The notes below the pieces were generated by a model, which made no database searches, had not been told where the DNA came from, and saw only the letters and a list, made by a program, of their open reading frames with translations. From contig NC_133203.1 in NCBI RefSeq assembly GCF_958299795.1, forward strand, positions 10,890,718 to 10,954,717: a stretch of 64,000 nt of DNA, written 5' to 3'. The DNA comes from Porites lutea. Its lineage: Eukaryota > Cnidaria > Anthozoa > Scleractinia > Poritidae. Both the position numbers and the translations under genes were made by a program. This document shows, in pieces, positions 24,227-35,818 of this stretch. Position 1 is the stretch's first letter; every line of letters starts with the position of its first letter.

Positions 24227-25243
24227 AAACTCCCTACAGTTACCGCCTTCCGGGTGGACTTCCCATGGGGACAGCCTCGGATCCGCCGCAAGCGGAGTTG
24301 CTCACATATGCCGCTGCATTAAGCTTAACATAAGGAGCTTTTAGCTTTGGCCTTGGCTAAAGGCTTCATATCGCTCACAACCTTGGAATGTCTTTTTCAC
24401 CAAATAGCTCAAATAAAAATGTGCTTAGAGAACGCAGTGCAAAGTTTAACGTTTACACAGTTTTAGACCAAGGCATGTAAACAGTTGCCACATGACTTGT
24501 CATAGATAAATAAGATGTAGAAGGCTTGTTGAAGAAGCTCTCTTTGAGTAGTTGTATTATATCATGTTGTTTTTGTTTTAATATGGATCTTTTTATCGTA
24601 TCAGCATTGCCGAATGAACTTGAATCAACCGAACCGTTTGCTTTAATAAGATAGAGAAGATTAACAGTTTAGGATAATGCGGTTAAATTCCTGTACGTTT
24701 TAAGGCTTGGCATTGAAGTATCCTGTTTAAATCATGAGTTTTCCCACACCTCACAAAGTTTCATTCAAAATACTTGCAAAAGAGTCTTTCATTCATAGAG
24801 AAGTTCCAGCTCTAAACAAAGTTTGTAGCTACTTATGCATTGAAACTCAGTCCATAACATGACAAATATTACAGTCTGGGCATCTACCGAAACTGTCGAT
24901 TGCTTGCACTAGATTACTATTAAACATAAAGCATGCACTTTTTTTCCTAAAAATGGAAACAGTCTGTTTCAGTAGTAAAATGCTTGTCTTTTTAAAAGAA
25001 AGAATAATGAGATTATTCTCTCTCGCTTTTTATCAGTACTTGAAGGAGAAGAGAAAAGTAATTCTTAATAGTCGTTACTATTTTATTGGCTCTCAGTCAA
25101 GGTCCATACAGCGCAGTGCGTTTAGGAAACAAAATCAATGATGGCCGTTCGTCCAGGTTGCCTTCTTCGGAACCATTCGATGAAACTAGCATTCAAATTC
25201 GCACTGAACTACATTGTTACTCCATGTTCGTTGTACCTTTTTT

Positions 25244-27486
25244 TTATTCAGACCCACTTGTTAAATGATTTACTAATATATAAGTACCCATGATCACCAG
25301 AGAAAATGTTCCAAATATGGCAAATGTCGTGGGTGCTCCAAAGTTACTTATGAGGAAACCACCGATGAGCTCCCCTGATCCATGTCCCAAACCCCAGTGG
25401 ACACCATGTAAAATACCTGAAATAGAAAAATAACATTAAAAAATGTCAACTTTATAATCCCTATTTTTATTCATTTAAAATATTTCTTCATGTCTTCATC
25501 AGTCGGCTAATTCTTCATAACTAGCTGGTACTGATTAAGTTTGGAAGATGTCTGTAAATATTCTACCGGCATTGACATCAGTCACTGACGTCAATGATAG
25601 CATAATCGCAAATTATCCTCGACTGACGTAACGCAAAACAGCAGCTTGGTAGGTTAGCTGTTTAAGAAGAGGAGAACTGGAAAATGAAACTGCTGAATTA
25701 CTGAGGCGGTCTTGGTGGAAAACATCCTCCCTAAACTGCGTGATTGTTCATATCGTACGAAAGCCAAATTTAATAAATGTTAAACAAAAGGAAAATGATA
25801 CAATTAACAACAGTCTCACTGTTTACCTTGCAATGTTACCGATGCTCCCTCTACCGAGTGAGTTCCCACGTAAGACATCATGGCTGCCCAGACTGCTGCT
25901 GTGGTGATTCCAGATAACAACTCAATTGGAAGAACCTTCCAGGGATCAGTAACAAGTGCATAGTAAAACAAGCGCACGGCGTAACACGTTAACCCAAGGT
26001 ACAGTACACGTATTGTACCAATGTAGGCAATAAGCTTAGTGGAAAGAAAATACAAAGTAACCTCCGCGACACAGTTTACACCTGTCATGATGCTGAAGAG
26101 AATTTGAGTGCCACCTAAATCTTTAAGATGCCAAAACAGAAAAACCCGGATGAAACCCATTGTAATGCCCACATAAAATGCAGTAACCAGGAACATGGCG
26201 TGTCTTGGTCGAGTGAGAAGTTTAAGCCCCGCAATGATGCCTTGGTTGCCACGTTTAGTTTCATCATCATTGGGAGGTGTATCGTTGGTTGCCACATTAT
26301 CTTCATTAGTATCTTTAGTGTCTGGTTTGTTATTGTTATTGAAGTTAAATCTTGACCCAATTACCAAGGCAATGATGTTATAGACAACAAACATTGCAAA
26401 GCAGGGGTAGTAGTTGACGTCTTTGCGCCTGGCGCTTCCTGGAGGACAAAGATGAGTTCGACTAATGGCAGTGCCGATTAAGAATGCCATTGAGCCGTAG
26501 CCAACAGATCCCCATAGCCTTTGCTTTCCATATTTGTGAGTCTCATCATTTTGCTTTAAGAGATTTACAGTAGCAGTGTCCCCTAATGTCAGACTGGGGC
26601 ACGATAGTATGGTTGTCAACATTGTGGCAAAGAGTAAGTAAAGGAAGATAAAAGTGTTTTTCCTTTTAGGGGACTTTCGTGAATTTTCTTGAAGGGCGAT
26701 CATGTCTGATTGAGACCACGGAGTTTCCTCGACAGATTCGTCTGCTGTTTGCGATACTCCATCCAAAGACATCTCTTCTTTTCTACCTTTTCTAACGCTA
26801 AATTCCAAACCATCAGCAAACATATTTTCTCTTTCTGGGGAAATCTTACTCAGTAAATCTGATATGCGGGAAGATCGTTTTTTATCAAGTTTACTGTTTT
26901 CATTATGTCTTGCTGTTTGCAGTCTTCGAGTACTCACTGTTGCCTGATTGTACCTCATAGAAGCATCCCTGGTATCACGAAAAACTATTCTGGAATGCCA
27001 GCGGTCATTGGACAGATTGGAGTTGTTCGGAATCCTCCAGAGCTCGCTGCCAACAGGAGAATATAAGGGGCTTTTGTTATCATCTGGAATTCCTCGGGTA
27101 TTTACAGCTGTTGGCTCAGTCTCGCAAATGTTGATGGGAACGAGAGCGTAGGCGACCATTCCCGAAATTAGGGCAATCATGGAAATAATAAACAACAGCT
27201 TTCCCTTCTTGAATCGATCAGCGACGCATCCCCAAAATGGAATGAAGAAGAAAGCGATGTAAGGCTTCATTCCAGTTATGGCTCCAATTTGACTCGGAGG
27301 TAGCTCAAGTTGCTTAAAGAATAAGGCCAAATACGGCAACAAAGAACCCTGAGCGGAAAAGAAAAAGAAGTAGAATCCTTTCGATATCAAGTAAACCTTG
27401 TTCATAGTAAAACATCTTTCAGTTTTCTCTTCTTCCACTTTATCTCCATGGTTCTCATTTGTTTCGTTAGTGCCTGTAGAAGACAT
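25244..27486 (-). CDS. MFSD6-like major facilitator protein (gene E)
   Basis: Exons complement(25827..27486) and complement(25244..25416) are joined by a 410-bp phase-1 intron (donor GTAAAC, acceptor TTTCAG), giving 610 residues. It starts MSSTGTNETNENHG with an acidic cytosolic lead. Helix 1 is FYFFFFSAQGSLLPYLALFFKQ; the MFS loop is PFWGCVADRFKKGK. The variable loop (about residues 125-290) is Arg/Ser-rich with sequons NNS and NLS. The central block is LGDTATVNLL ... YGKQRLWGSVGYG, followed by a second hydrophilic Asp/Asn-rich loop before FLFWHLKDLGGTQ. The last exon reads GILHGVHWGLGHGSGELIGG and ends SGSE. Its intron matches that of D in codon and phase. Orphan MFS function. Confidence 0.9.
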
Positions 27487-28447
27487 AATTTACTAACGTG
27501 GTCGATTCGTCTTAATGTCTTGCAATTCACTAACTAGTAGGGGTATTTCGTTGTTAAGGGCGAAATTGTGAGCTGTTTATTGTTACAGCGATAAATAAGT
27601 GATCATATCCACGTGCAAGTTCAAGTGCGCATCAGATAAATGACTGGTGGGTTGCTGGTAAATGCAGGTGACGAGAAAATCGTAAACTCGGTCTTTTGTC
27701 CTAGAATAAAACTATTGCTATTTTGTTAACAAATTAAGTTCAAATCCCATAAATGTTGAGCAGATTTTCTAGTTTGACACGTGCGCTGCCACGAATCGTC
27801 GAGCTTCCTCAATTTGTTTAAACTGGAACTGGTACAACAGATAATGAGAAACTTTTATATACCACAGAAAGCGCTCATGGGTAGCCTTCATTATTGCGCA
27901 GAAGTGGGTATCATGCTAAAATGTCTTCTTATGGTTAAGCTGTAGTCCTCTCAGGTAATAATTCTTAGTCGAGTCAACATTAAAATAATATTTTCCTTGA
28001 AACTTAAATTTTTAGATAAATTTAAGCAGATGCAGAGCCAAATGTTGCTAATGTATATCTGAGATTTGCCTGTTCATAGGCCCTCTATTTTCTCTTTAGT
28101 GATCATTGAGCGCTCGTATCGATTTTCAAAAACAAAAAGAAAGCAGCTTCTGTGTACAGGCTAATCTGATATGTATGACTCTTGATGGACTCAAAAGACA
28201 ATCTTAGACGTTTACCAGAGAGGGACGATACACTTTCAGTTAATTATTGACGGCTTATAGGCTAATCCCCTTAAACTTCCCTCCTTCTTTATCATCATTG
28301 GTTTTTTTGGATTCTTTAACTTTCTTTAACTTTTTTTTTTTTGCTTTTAAAGTGTTACCGGTAATCTCTTTTTCATGATTCAAACTCCGCCGACCCCGAA
28401 AGGGCAGTAAAATTTCAACAGTGACGGACCAATGTTTGCACTGTCTC

Positions 28448-28627
28448 TAGCCTGTTCCAGGCTCCGAGATGGTGGTGGAAAGTCGTTCAGTAATAATAAA
28501 TGCGAAAAACGCGCGGGGTCTGGGGAGAGACACCACCGCCCCCTTTCCCACGTCGTGCGCGTCTTATTTTCGCTTTGCTCGTTTTAATACGTTCCCACTA
28601 TACTATCTGAGAGCCTGGCACAGGCTA
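28448..28627. mobile_element. 180-bp foldback MITE
   Basis: Left TAGCCTGTTCCAGGCTCCGA and right, read inverted, TAGCCTGTGCCAGGCTCTCA, are matching ends. The interior is GC-richer than its surroundings, with a GCGCGGGG-type segment. No target duplication was seen. Non-coding. Confidence 0.7.
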
Positions 28628-29180
28628 CACTGTCTCCAATCTCCAAGCACTGAGCACGTGACCAGTCGAAATTCACACCCTCTGATAATGAGATAGTCAA
28701 AGACAGAATGCCATGGGGTCGAGGTTAAATTTTCAAATGAGTGGGCACTAGTAGACAGTCGATTGCCTAATAAATCAGGACAGCGGGATCGATTGATAAG
28801 CAAAACATTTTCTCTATAGGAGCATTTTATTGTTTCATGAAATATTTCTCTGCCGTTCACTTCATAGAACAACTTTGAATGATCAAGGTTCTTTAGAGAA
28901 CGTAAACTTACGTTGTACGGTTAATTTTCTTTTCTCCGAGGGAGCTTAAAAACATACACACCCGGCACGTTTCAGGTGCGTGGTAGAAATTAAACTAAAT
29001 TCAAAATTGCCAAAGGATTTCAAAAGGCCTGACTATTGATTTACGTAACACCTGCATTGGCGTTGCCATCATGTTCACTTAAAGTGTCAAAGACGTTATA
29101 TGAAAGCTAAGTGGAAATTGATTTCTCTACTAAAAAAGGGAAGCCACTAGTGGTTGTAACTACACGGAAGGCTCTTTAAA

Positions 29181-30866
29181 GAGGGTGTGAATGGGGTTAA
29201 CCGACTAGCGACAAAGGGCAAAAAATATTACTGACTACCGACAAAATGAGTAAAAAATTACCAACTACCGACAGGAAAAATATTAACCGACTACCGACGT
29301 GGGCTGATATTATCAATATTTGTTTCCAGAAAAAAGAGCACTTTGCATTTTTTTTTTCTAGCCGTTAGGAAGTAACCTCTTTAAATTTATGACTCATCAG
29401 ATGGCCTAAGGGAAAGAATTTCCTTTTTTTTTGGTTAATACAGGTATATTGCTACAGCCAATATCATAATCACAAAGTCAGACCTTAAAGATGCTACCGA
29501 CTTTATAAATTTTATTGAAAAGTCAAAGGCGAAAAAACCGAACGTTTCTTGTTTTGGTCCGAGAAATGCTTAGATTAATCCTCAAAGAAGATTTTTTCCC
29601 GTTTAATGGAAAGCACTATCATTACAAACCCACGGTACCGCGATGAGCACAAAGACAGCAGTTTCCTTTCCAACTTTTTCATGGCATATATTGAAACACA
29701 AAGTTTAAGCAAAACCGTCTTTAAACCAACTGTTTGAAAACGCTACGTAGATGACATTTTTTTTCCTACGGGACATAAGTAAACCAGACATCGTAGCTTT
29801 CTTCGCGGAACAAGTAAACTTACATCACCCTACTATGAAATTCACGGCCCAAATATCTGAAAATGAGACATTCTTTTTAGAAACGGTTGTATACCAAGGC
29901 ACAACATTCAGTGAAAAATGAGAAAAGCTATATCCTTGACGTTAAGACGCAATTCAAACGGAAACCTTACGGTATATACATTTTCACCTCTTATCATCCA
30001 CCAGTTGTTAAAGCGCCTGTATGACAAACGAGAAGCCTTGAAAATCCTACAAACAAACTCCTCTGAAGAAGTATTTCAGATTTCAAAAGCGCTTGATGGA
30101 CAGAGGGTAGCCACAATTTTGAAAGCAAAATTGCTATCAGAAGTAAAACTTACAGAAAGGAAGGCAGCTCTCCTGAAGCAAAACAACAAGGAAGAAAAAG
30201 AAATATTGCCTTTCGTGGCGCAATACAGCCCTTAGTGTCTATTATAAAAGAGGCTTTACTGAAAAAGTGGAATCTCATACAAAACCGACCACTACCTTGC
30301 CAAAATTTAAAAGAACCACATTAAGTGCTATTTCTTCGAGAAAGGAAAATTTTTGGCAAAGGACATACTTGTTAAAACCAAAACATAAGAGGGATAGATG
30401 TGCAGCCTGTCACCCCTTGCAGTTTTTCACTAAAAATAATTTAAGTATCCAAAAGGCTAGAGTCCATTAATTAATTAATTAATTAATTAATTAATTACTT
30501 TTTACTGTGCCCTGTAGTCGACAGGGAAACCAAGTTCGTATATTCATTTGGCAAACAATGGAAATAAACGATCATGTTGCATAAACAAACAAGAGTTAAT
30601 GAACGGTTTAGGTGCAATCAAATGATGCATTCTTACAAGTTTTACTATTTCCTTAGGGATCAAAGTCATGAAAAGTGGGTGAAATACATAAAAAATATTA
30701 ATAATTGACAAGCGTTTTTACTTATTAACTGAGATTTTCCGACAACCGACGAAAATCGAAAAGTTTAACCGACTACCGACAAAGATCGAAAATTTTAACT
30801 GACTACCGACAAAGTTACTGAATTTTAACCGACAACCGACAAGTGGACCCCCCCATTCAGATCCTC
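29181..30866 (+). mobile_element. Composite element: inverted 16-bp ends, TTTAAA duplication, decayed Penelope-like reverse transcriptase inside
   Basis: GAGGGTGTGAATGGGG at the left and its near-inverse CCCCATTCAGATCCTC at the right are flanked by TTTAAA (29175-29180 and 30867-30872). Inside both ends are degenerate copies of a TTAACCGACTACCGACAAA-type unit, in the same direction. From about 29560 to 30470 the plus strand encodes remains of a Penelope-like reverse transcriptase. Recognisable blocks are KRYVDDIFF, the LDVKTQFKRK block, and the LQTNSSEEVFQ and ILPFVAQYSP segments typical of its C-terminal part. The copy is old and carries several breaks. A (TTAA)n microsatellite lies inside. 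Either a Penelope element inserted into a DNA element, or the termini belong to the Penelope element itself. Confidence 0.7.
30466..30497. repeat. (TTAA)n microsatellite
   Basis: Eight tandem copies of a 4-base ATTA/TTAA unit, located at the 3' side of the Penelope-like coding remains. Confidence 0.9.
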
Positions 30867-31169
30867 TTTAAATGGCAGCTAGTATGTATACACATATCCT
30901 AGCTCCTTTCAATAATAGAAATCACTGACATGCAGACCGAATATAATTCACAAATATAAACCACAGAAGCCCTTAGCCAGGAATGGTAAACATTAGCACC
31001 AACCTCGTGATGTAGACAGTTTCAGCTTCATAAAAAAACAAAGTCACGTTGCTTTGGATTTATTTAATTCAAAATGCTCGATTGCCTTACCTATTCACCC
31101 TATTTATTTTAATCACTGAAATAGCTGCTATTTCAAAAAATAGATAGATTATTTCCTTCTTTCCTTTTA

Positions 31170-32762
31170 TCATCTCCGGTCATCATCACTGACATCTGAA
31201 TATTCAGTGGCAGAATCTCCGTTGCAACCTTCTTTACCATCTCTGGACCCGCAGAAATAATTAATTAAAACATAAACTCCTAAAATAGCAATGCACAAAA
31301 TACCAAATATAATAAATGTGGTAGGAGCACCATAATGGTGGACCATAATCCCTCCTATCACCTCCCCTGCGCCGTAGCCTAGTCCCCAGTGCACTCCATG
31401 CAATATGCACTGCATTGTAGTGGCGGCGCCTGGGCCTGAGTTTATACTGACGTAAGAGAGACAGGCAGCCCATACTGCTGCTGTTGTTATACCTGGTAAC
31501 AGTTCCACAGCAAGGACCATCCACGGAATGGGAATAGCTGAGTAGTAAAACAGCCTTATCGAGTAGCAAAGTAGCCCTAGATACAAGACTTTGGCATGGC
31601 CGATTCGTTTTATTAGCTTGGCTGAAAGAAAGTACATGCTAACTTCAGCGAAGCAGTTCACGGCGGAAATGATACTGAATAGGAGCTGGCTTCCACCAAG
31701 ATCCTTGAGGTGCCAAAAGAGAAATGTTTTAATGAATGCCATGAGAAAACCCAGGTATAACGCAGTGAAAAGGAACATAAGATATGTGGGACTTTTCAAG
31801 GCTTGAAGGCCAACGCTTAAGCTTGCTCCTCTTGACTTCTTGGTTTTTTCTTCAAATTTGAACTGTGTTGCTGTTAGCAAACCCAAAAACATCAGAATAG
31901 CAAAGGTGTAAAAGCAAGGAATATAATCAACAATCTCATAATCTTTGTCTTTTCCGCAGTTGTGAGTCGTTTTTAAGGACGCACCGACCACAAAGGCTCC
32001 AACACCCCAACCAATAGATCCAGTGAGCCTCTGCATGCCATATTTGTGGGTCTCTGTTCCCAGAAGTTGAAGGGTGGCGGTGTCTACCAGAGCAAGAGTT
32101 GGAGCGGAGATTAAAGTACCGAAGAATGTTATCAAAAATAACGTCATAAAGCACTTAGTTGTATCCAGTTCTACTCGTACGTTAGTCTTTTCATCCAGGT
32201 TGATAAAAAGTTCAAGAGACCAGGGTTTGGGACCTTTGAAAAAGTAAGGCATATACGATTCTTGGTTTCTGTCTATCTCAACCATTTTGTCAATTCCGGG
32301 TTCGGGAAACTCAAGATTAGGGCTGTCAATAACTGGTCTATTTATGTCTATCAAGCTGGAATATTTGGGGCCAGTAATATTACAAAATCTTTTGACCACT
32401 ACTTTCTTTTCTTTGGGCCCTGGAACTAAGCTGAGAGTGAACGTACCAAGTATAAGTGCGATAATGGAAATGACCATGACTAATTTGCTCTTCTGGCACT
32501 TGTCCACGATGGCACCCCATATCGGGATAACAAGAAAATTAACAAAAGGCTTCAGTCCCATAAGAATGCCTACTTCACTCGGTGAAAGCATCAGCTGTTT
32601 GAAGTACAAAGCCAGGTACGGAAGCAATGATCCCCAAGCAGAGAAGAAAAAGAAATAAAACGCTTTGGGAATCAGAAGTTTTCGATTCACCCTGGGACAA
32701 CATATCTTCTCATCACCGATGCTCTCTTGATTAGTGATGGTTTTCTTGTCGTCGTTCCACAT
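31170..32762 (-). CDS. MFSD6-like major facilitator protein (gene F)
   Basis: A single uninterrupted 530-residue frame starting MWNDDKKTITNQE. Helix 1 is FYFFFFSAWGSLLPYLALYFKQ; the MFS loop is PIWGAIVDKCQKSK. The variable loop is short (about 90 residues, with sequon NIT). The central block is LVDTATLQLL ... YGMQRLTGSIGWG, where Thr replaces the usual Trp of RLWGS. FLFWHLKDLGGSQ and HGVHWGLGYGAGEVIGG mark the C-terminal half. The tail is hydrophilic and acidic. It has no intron where D and E have theirs. The gene lies 1.45 kb from gene G in the same direction; G and F resemble each other in layout and may be a recent pair. Orphan MFS function. Confidence 0.92.
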   Translation of the reverse strand: MWNDDKKTITNQESIGDEKICCPRVNRKLLIPKAFYFFFFSAWGSLLPYLALYFKQLMLSPSEVGILMGLKPFVNFLVIPIWGAIVDKCQKSKLVMVISIIALILGTFTLSLVPGPKEKKVVVKRFCNITGPKYSSLIDINRPVIDSPNLEFPEPGIDKMVEIDRNQESYMPYFFKGPKPWSLELFINLDEKTNVRVELDTTKCFMTLFLITFFGTLISAPTLALVDTATLQLLGTETHKYGMQRLTGSIGWGVGAFVVGASLKTTHNCGKDKDYEIVDYIPCFYTFAILMFLGLLTATQFKFEEKTKKSRGASLSVGLQALKSPTYLMFLFTALYLGFLMAFIKTFLFWHLKDLGGSQLLFSIISAVNCFAEVSMYFLSAKLIKRIGHAKVLYLGLLCYSIRLFYYSAIPIPWMVLAVELLPGITTAAVWAACLSYVSINSGPGAATTMQCILHGVHWGLGYGAGEVIGGIMVHHYGAPTTFIIFGILCIAILGVYVLINYFCGSRDGKEGCNGDSATEYSDVSDDDRR

Positions 32763-34216
32763 ATCTCCTCAACATATCTTCTCAATGTTTGAGTTCTTAA
32801 AACCCTTACATGAAATAATTTCAAGTAGGCCAAAGATATTTAGAGTTAGATTGGTTCTCTGTTCAATGTTGGTGCGAAACATTAAATTCCTCTGTGGGCA
32901 CGTAACAATTTTGACAAATTTTTTCTTTCACAATTTGTCCTTTTCTGGCCTCCTAGTGATAATACGTGAATTTTTTATAATAAGCAACTTAACAGGTGTT
33001 TTGTTGTCAACGCCTCGGTCCCAAACCGTAACCCGGAGTGCGCGGTCTCGTTAAAAGTGTAGTGTTTGATAAGCACTCGTCAGTCACTCTCGCGCGATTT
33101 TCCACGTAAGGTGTATTTCTCACACCTTTTTTACGTAAAAATTTCAGAGAAACTTATTATATTTACACGTAATACAAAAAATAGCAAATACTAGCAAACT
33201 TGCTTCATAGCATAGAGATGGAATAAGGATATCAAGCAGTGTTAGCTCAAAAGATTTATCCTTGTATCACATCTTAATGTTTGCCATATTTACAATAGAA
33301 GTCGGAAGACGTTCGTTGTTATATAATGCATTTCATGATAGAAAGATTAACTATTCAAGCAATTTAGCTTGTTCTCGATTTCGCTGCTTATTTTAGTTAG
33401 ACACAGGCCCGCTAAAACCACCAGAATAGCTTACAGGTGGTCGATCCGCTAGGGAAGTTTTACCAGCCCAAGTGATGAAATGAGCAGAACTGGGGAGCAA
33501 TTTTTACAACTATCCTTTGTGACGTTATTTATTTATTTTAGCAGAAGTCAGCAAACCGGAAATAAGCAATGACGAAAGCGTAGGCTTATTTATCACATTT
33601 TAAGTAAAGCAATTAAAGTCATTGAAAACATTCATTTCAAACAAAAAAATGGCACCAGTCGTTAAGTATCCAGAGAACAGGAGTCTATTCAGTCATGTAG
33701 CAAAGACTTTTCAACCAAACGATTCCAGACTAGCTTAGGAATATCCGACTAGATACAACACAACTATTAGGGGTCAGTTTTAGAAGATTTTTCTGTTAGA
33801 CTAAAAATGTTGCCTTTCAAAAAATAGATCGATTAAGATTTTCAAGGTCCACTCCCGCATACAAGAAGGGCTGATGTTGAATCCGTTAGCTTTGAGACTT
33901 GACACATTGAAGTTTTCACCGAAATTTCCACCATTTATTATTGCAACATTTTTACGATTAACGGATAAACGTTTTGGTCATTCTATGGCTACTGGTTAAC
34001 CTCATGAAAACCCTCTATTTATTTCGACCATTTTCATTGCCAGTAAGTCGAATTGGCCACGCCTGTGAGAGATCCTTAAATTTCGTGCTCTATCACAATC
34101 AGATTCGAACTTCGACATATAAAACCAATTATATTTAATTATTTATCTAATTATTTTTAATCTGCTCAAAGATGTGAGACCAGCTCACTTATCATGGATT
34201 TGGTATATGATATACA
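32763..34216. other. Intergenic stretch between F and G
   Basis: AT-rich, no supported gene. Near 33925-34012 there is a degenerate copy of one end of the GAGGGTCTC-type element family. Otherwise I see nothing. Confidence 0.5.
33925..34012. mobile_element. Lone degenerate end of the GAGGGTCTC-type element
   Basis: The sequence ends GGTTAACCTCATGAAAACCCTC, close to the right end of 14189-15025. It is preceded by two decayed TTACGATTAACGG / TGGCTACTGG-type units. No left end was found. Confidence 0.4.
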
Positions 34217-35818
34217 TTAACTAATCACTCGAGGGACCTGTAAAAATTGTTTTAGTTGATCTATATTCTCAACAAGAACGTTCCCAAAAAGAATGCAAAC
34301 TGCACCTGTTGCATAAACTTCAAAAGCATTTGCCGAGCCAACAAAGTTAATCATTACACCACCGAGTACCTCTCCACACCCATATCCAAGTCCCCTGTAA
34401 AATGCGTATAGAATTCCTTGATGTGTTGTGGCGTTATCAATGGTCGATATTTCATTGACATAGGACATCATTGCCACCCAAGCTAACGCCTTTGTTATTC
34501 CAGGCATGAATTCAATCGGAAGAACGAGCCAGGGGTTAGTCAGGCATGAATACCACAGACAACGTAAGGCGAAACCTCCTGTAGCAATAAATAACACCCA
34601 TGTGTGGCCGAGGCGCGAAATGATTCTGTCTGATAAAACAAACATAGAGACTTCTGCAAAGCAGTTTACAGCTGTGATAACGCTAAAGAGCAGCTGAGTT
34701 CCGCCCAAATCTTTCAAATACCAAAACAGGAAAGTCTTTGTGAAGGCATTCAAAATTCCAAAATAAAACACCGTGACTAAGAACATAACGTATTTCAGGT
34801 TTAAATTCTGCTTAAGGCTATTAATTATCCCGTTGTGTTTATTTTCACCTTTTCTGTCTTTTGTGTCATAGGAGAATTCAAATTTTGTAGAGGTTAAAAG
34901 GGCTGATAACATTAATACACCAAATGTGCAAAAGCATGGCATAAAGTTGACTTCCGAAGGCTTGGTAAATGGATTAGGACAATGGTGACTCAGAGTAACT
35001 AACGCTCCTACTACGAATGAGGTAACTCCCCATCCAACAGAACCCCACAGTCGCTGCCGACCATACAAGTGCACATTAGGTTTTAATGTCTTCATTGTGA
35101 TCAAGTCAGCAAGGGCTAATGACGGAGAAGAAAAAATGTTGCTCAATAAAATAACGATAAATAATATTGTGAAAGCTTTTAAAGTGTTGAAGTGTTCTTG
35201 TGGCGACGTCGAAGATGAAGCCTCTTCTTCGCTCAAATAAACCAACGGCCATGGCTTTCCGTTCACCACGGAGGACACTAAAACAAAATTCTTCCAGTAA
35301 GAGGAGATATTTCCGTTATGTTGAGGCAAGATGCTGGATGTATTACTCGGCAGCTCAGTGGCACGAGAGACTAATCGCATTGCGCATATCCGCTCAGCTG
35401 GTGCAACAAAAAACAGCGAGGACTGTGACAATGCAGTAACGAAAAGGGATAGCAAAAGAACTGCCTTGCCTGTTTTGAAACGGTCCACAAACGCCCCCAA
35501 AAGGGGAGTAAAAATAAACTCCACAAAGGGCTTCAGTCCCATTAATATTCCAACTTGGGATGGTGTTAGTCTCATTTGCTTGAAATACAAAGCAAGATAA
35601 GGCACCAAAGCTCCCAATGAAGAAAAATACAAGAAATAAAACAGTTTCGATGGGATGAGTCTTCTGTCGATTTGTGGACAAAAGTTCCTGTCACTATTGC
35701 CATCGTGTTGGTGGTCTTCTTTAGTGTCAATTTGCTCTTCTTCCTGATCATGTTTTGCGGCATTCTCCTTTGATTTCATAACTGTCTTGCTACAATATTG
35801 CTTAGGATCAACAGCCAT
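34217..35818 (-). CDS. MFSD6-like major facilitator protein (gene G), divergent central motif
   Basis: A single 533-residue frame starting MAVDPKQYCSKTVMKSK, with a charged Glu/Asp/His-rich lead of about 45 residues. Helix 1 is FYFLYFSSLGALVPYLALYFKQ; the MFS loop is PLLGAFVDRFKTGK, which lacks the Trp-Gly of the other copies. The variable loop (about 90 residues) has sequons NTS and NIS. The central block is LADLITMKTL ... YGRQRLWGSVGWG: the DTATLQ motif kept by most family members is changed to DLITMK. The C-terminal half keeps FLFWYLKDLGGTQ and has FYRGLGYGCGEVLGG. The frame is intact, so it is presumably functional, but the changed motif suggests altered specificity. Intronless in the coding region. 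Confidence 0.9.
   Translation of the reverse strand: MAVDPKQYCSKTVMKSKENAAKHDQEEEQIDTKEDHQHDGNSDRNFCPQIDRRLIPSKLFYFLYFSSLGALVPYLALYFKQMRLTPSQVGILMGLKPFVEFIFTPLLGAFVDRFKTGKAVLLLSLFVTALSQSSLFFVAPAERICAMRLVSRATELPSNTSSILPQHNGNISSYWKNFVLVSSVVNGKPWPLVYLSEEEASSSTSPQEHFNTLKAFTILFIVILLSNIFSSPSLALADLITMKTLKPNVHLYGRQRLWGSVGWGVTSFVVGALVTLSHHCPNPFTKPSEVNFMPCFCTFGVLMLSALLTSTKFEFSYDTKDRKGENKHNGIINSLKQNLNLKYVMFLVTVFYFGILNAFTKTFLFWYLKDLGGTQLLFSVITAVNCFAEVSMFVLSDRIISRLGHTWVLFIATGGFALRCLWYSCLTNPWLVLPIEFMPGITKALAWVAMMSYVNEISTIDNATTHQGILYAFYRGLGYGCGEVLGGVMINFVGSANAFEVYATGAVCILFGNVLVENIDQLKQFLQVPRVIS

Larger units (their letters stand above)
18870..25243. other. Long gene-free stretch between D and E
   Basis: It holds a 636-bp TTAA-flanked element (20106-20741), a short relic matching gene E (22638-22669) and a decayed LINE segment (23280-24226). 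It also has A-rich tracts at 19440-19455 and 19620-19632. The remaining sequence, including 19200-19660 and 21060-22470, shows frames but no recognisable protein or repeat ends. Confidence 0.55.
27487..31169. other. Intergenic stretch between E and F
   Basis: It contains a 180-bp foldback element (28448-28627) and the 1.7-kb element with Penelope-like remains (29181-30866). A likely AATAAA signal for gene F lies at 31103-31108 on the minus strand, about 62 bases after its stop. I see nothing else recognisable. Confidence 0.6.
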
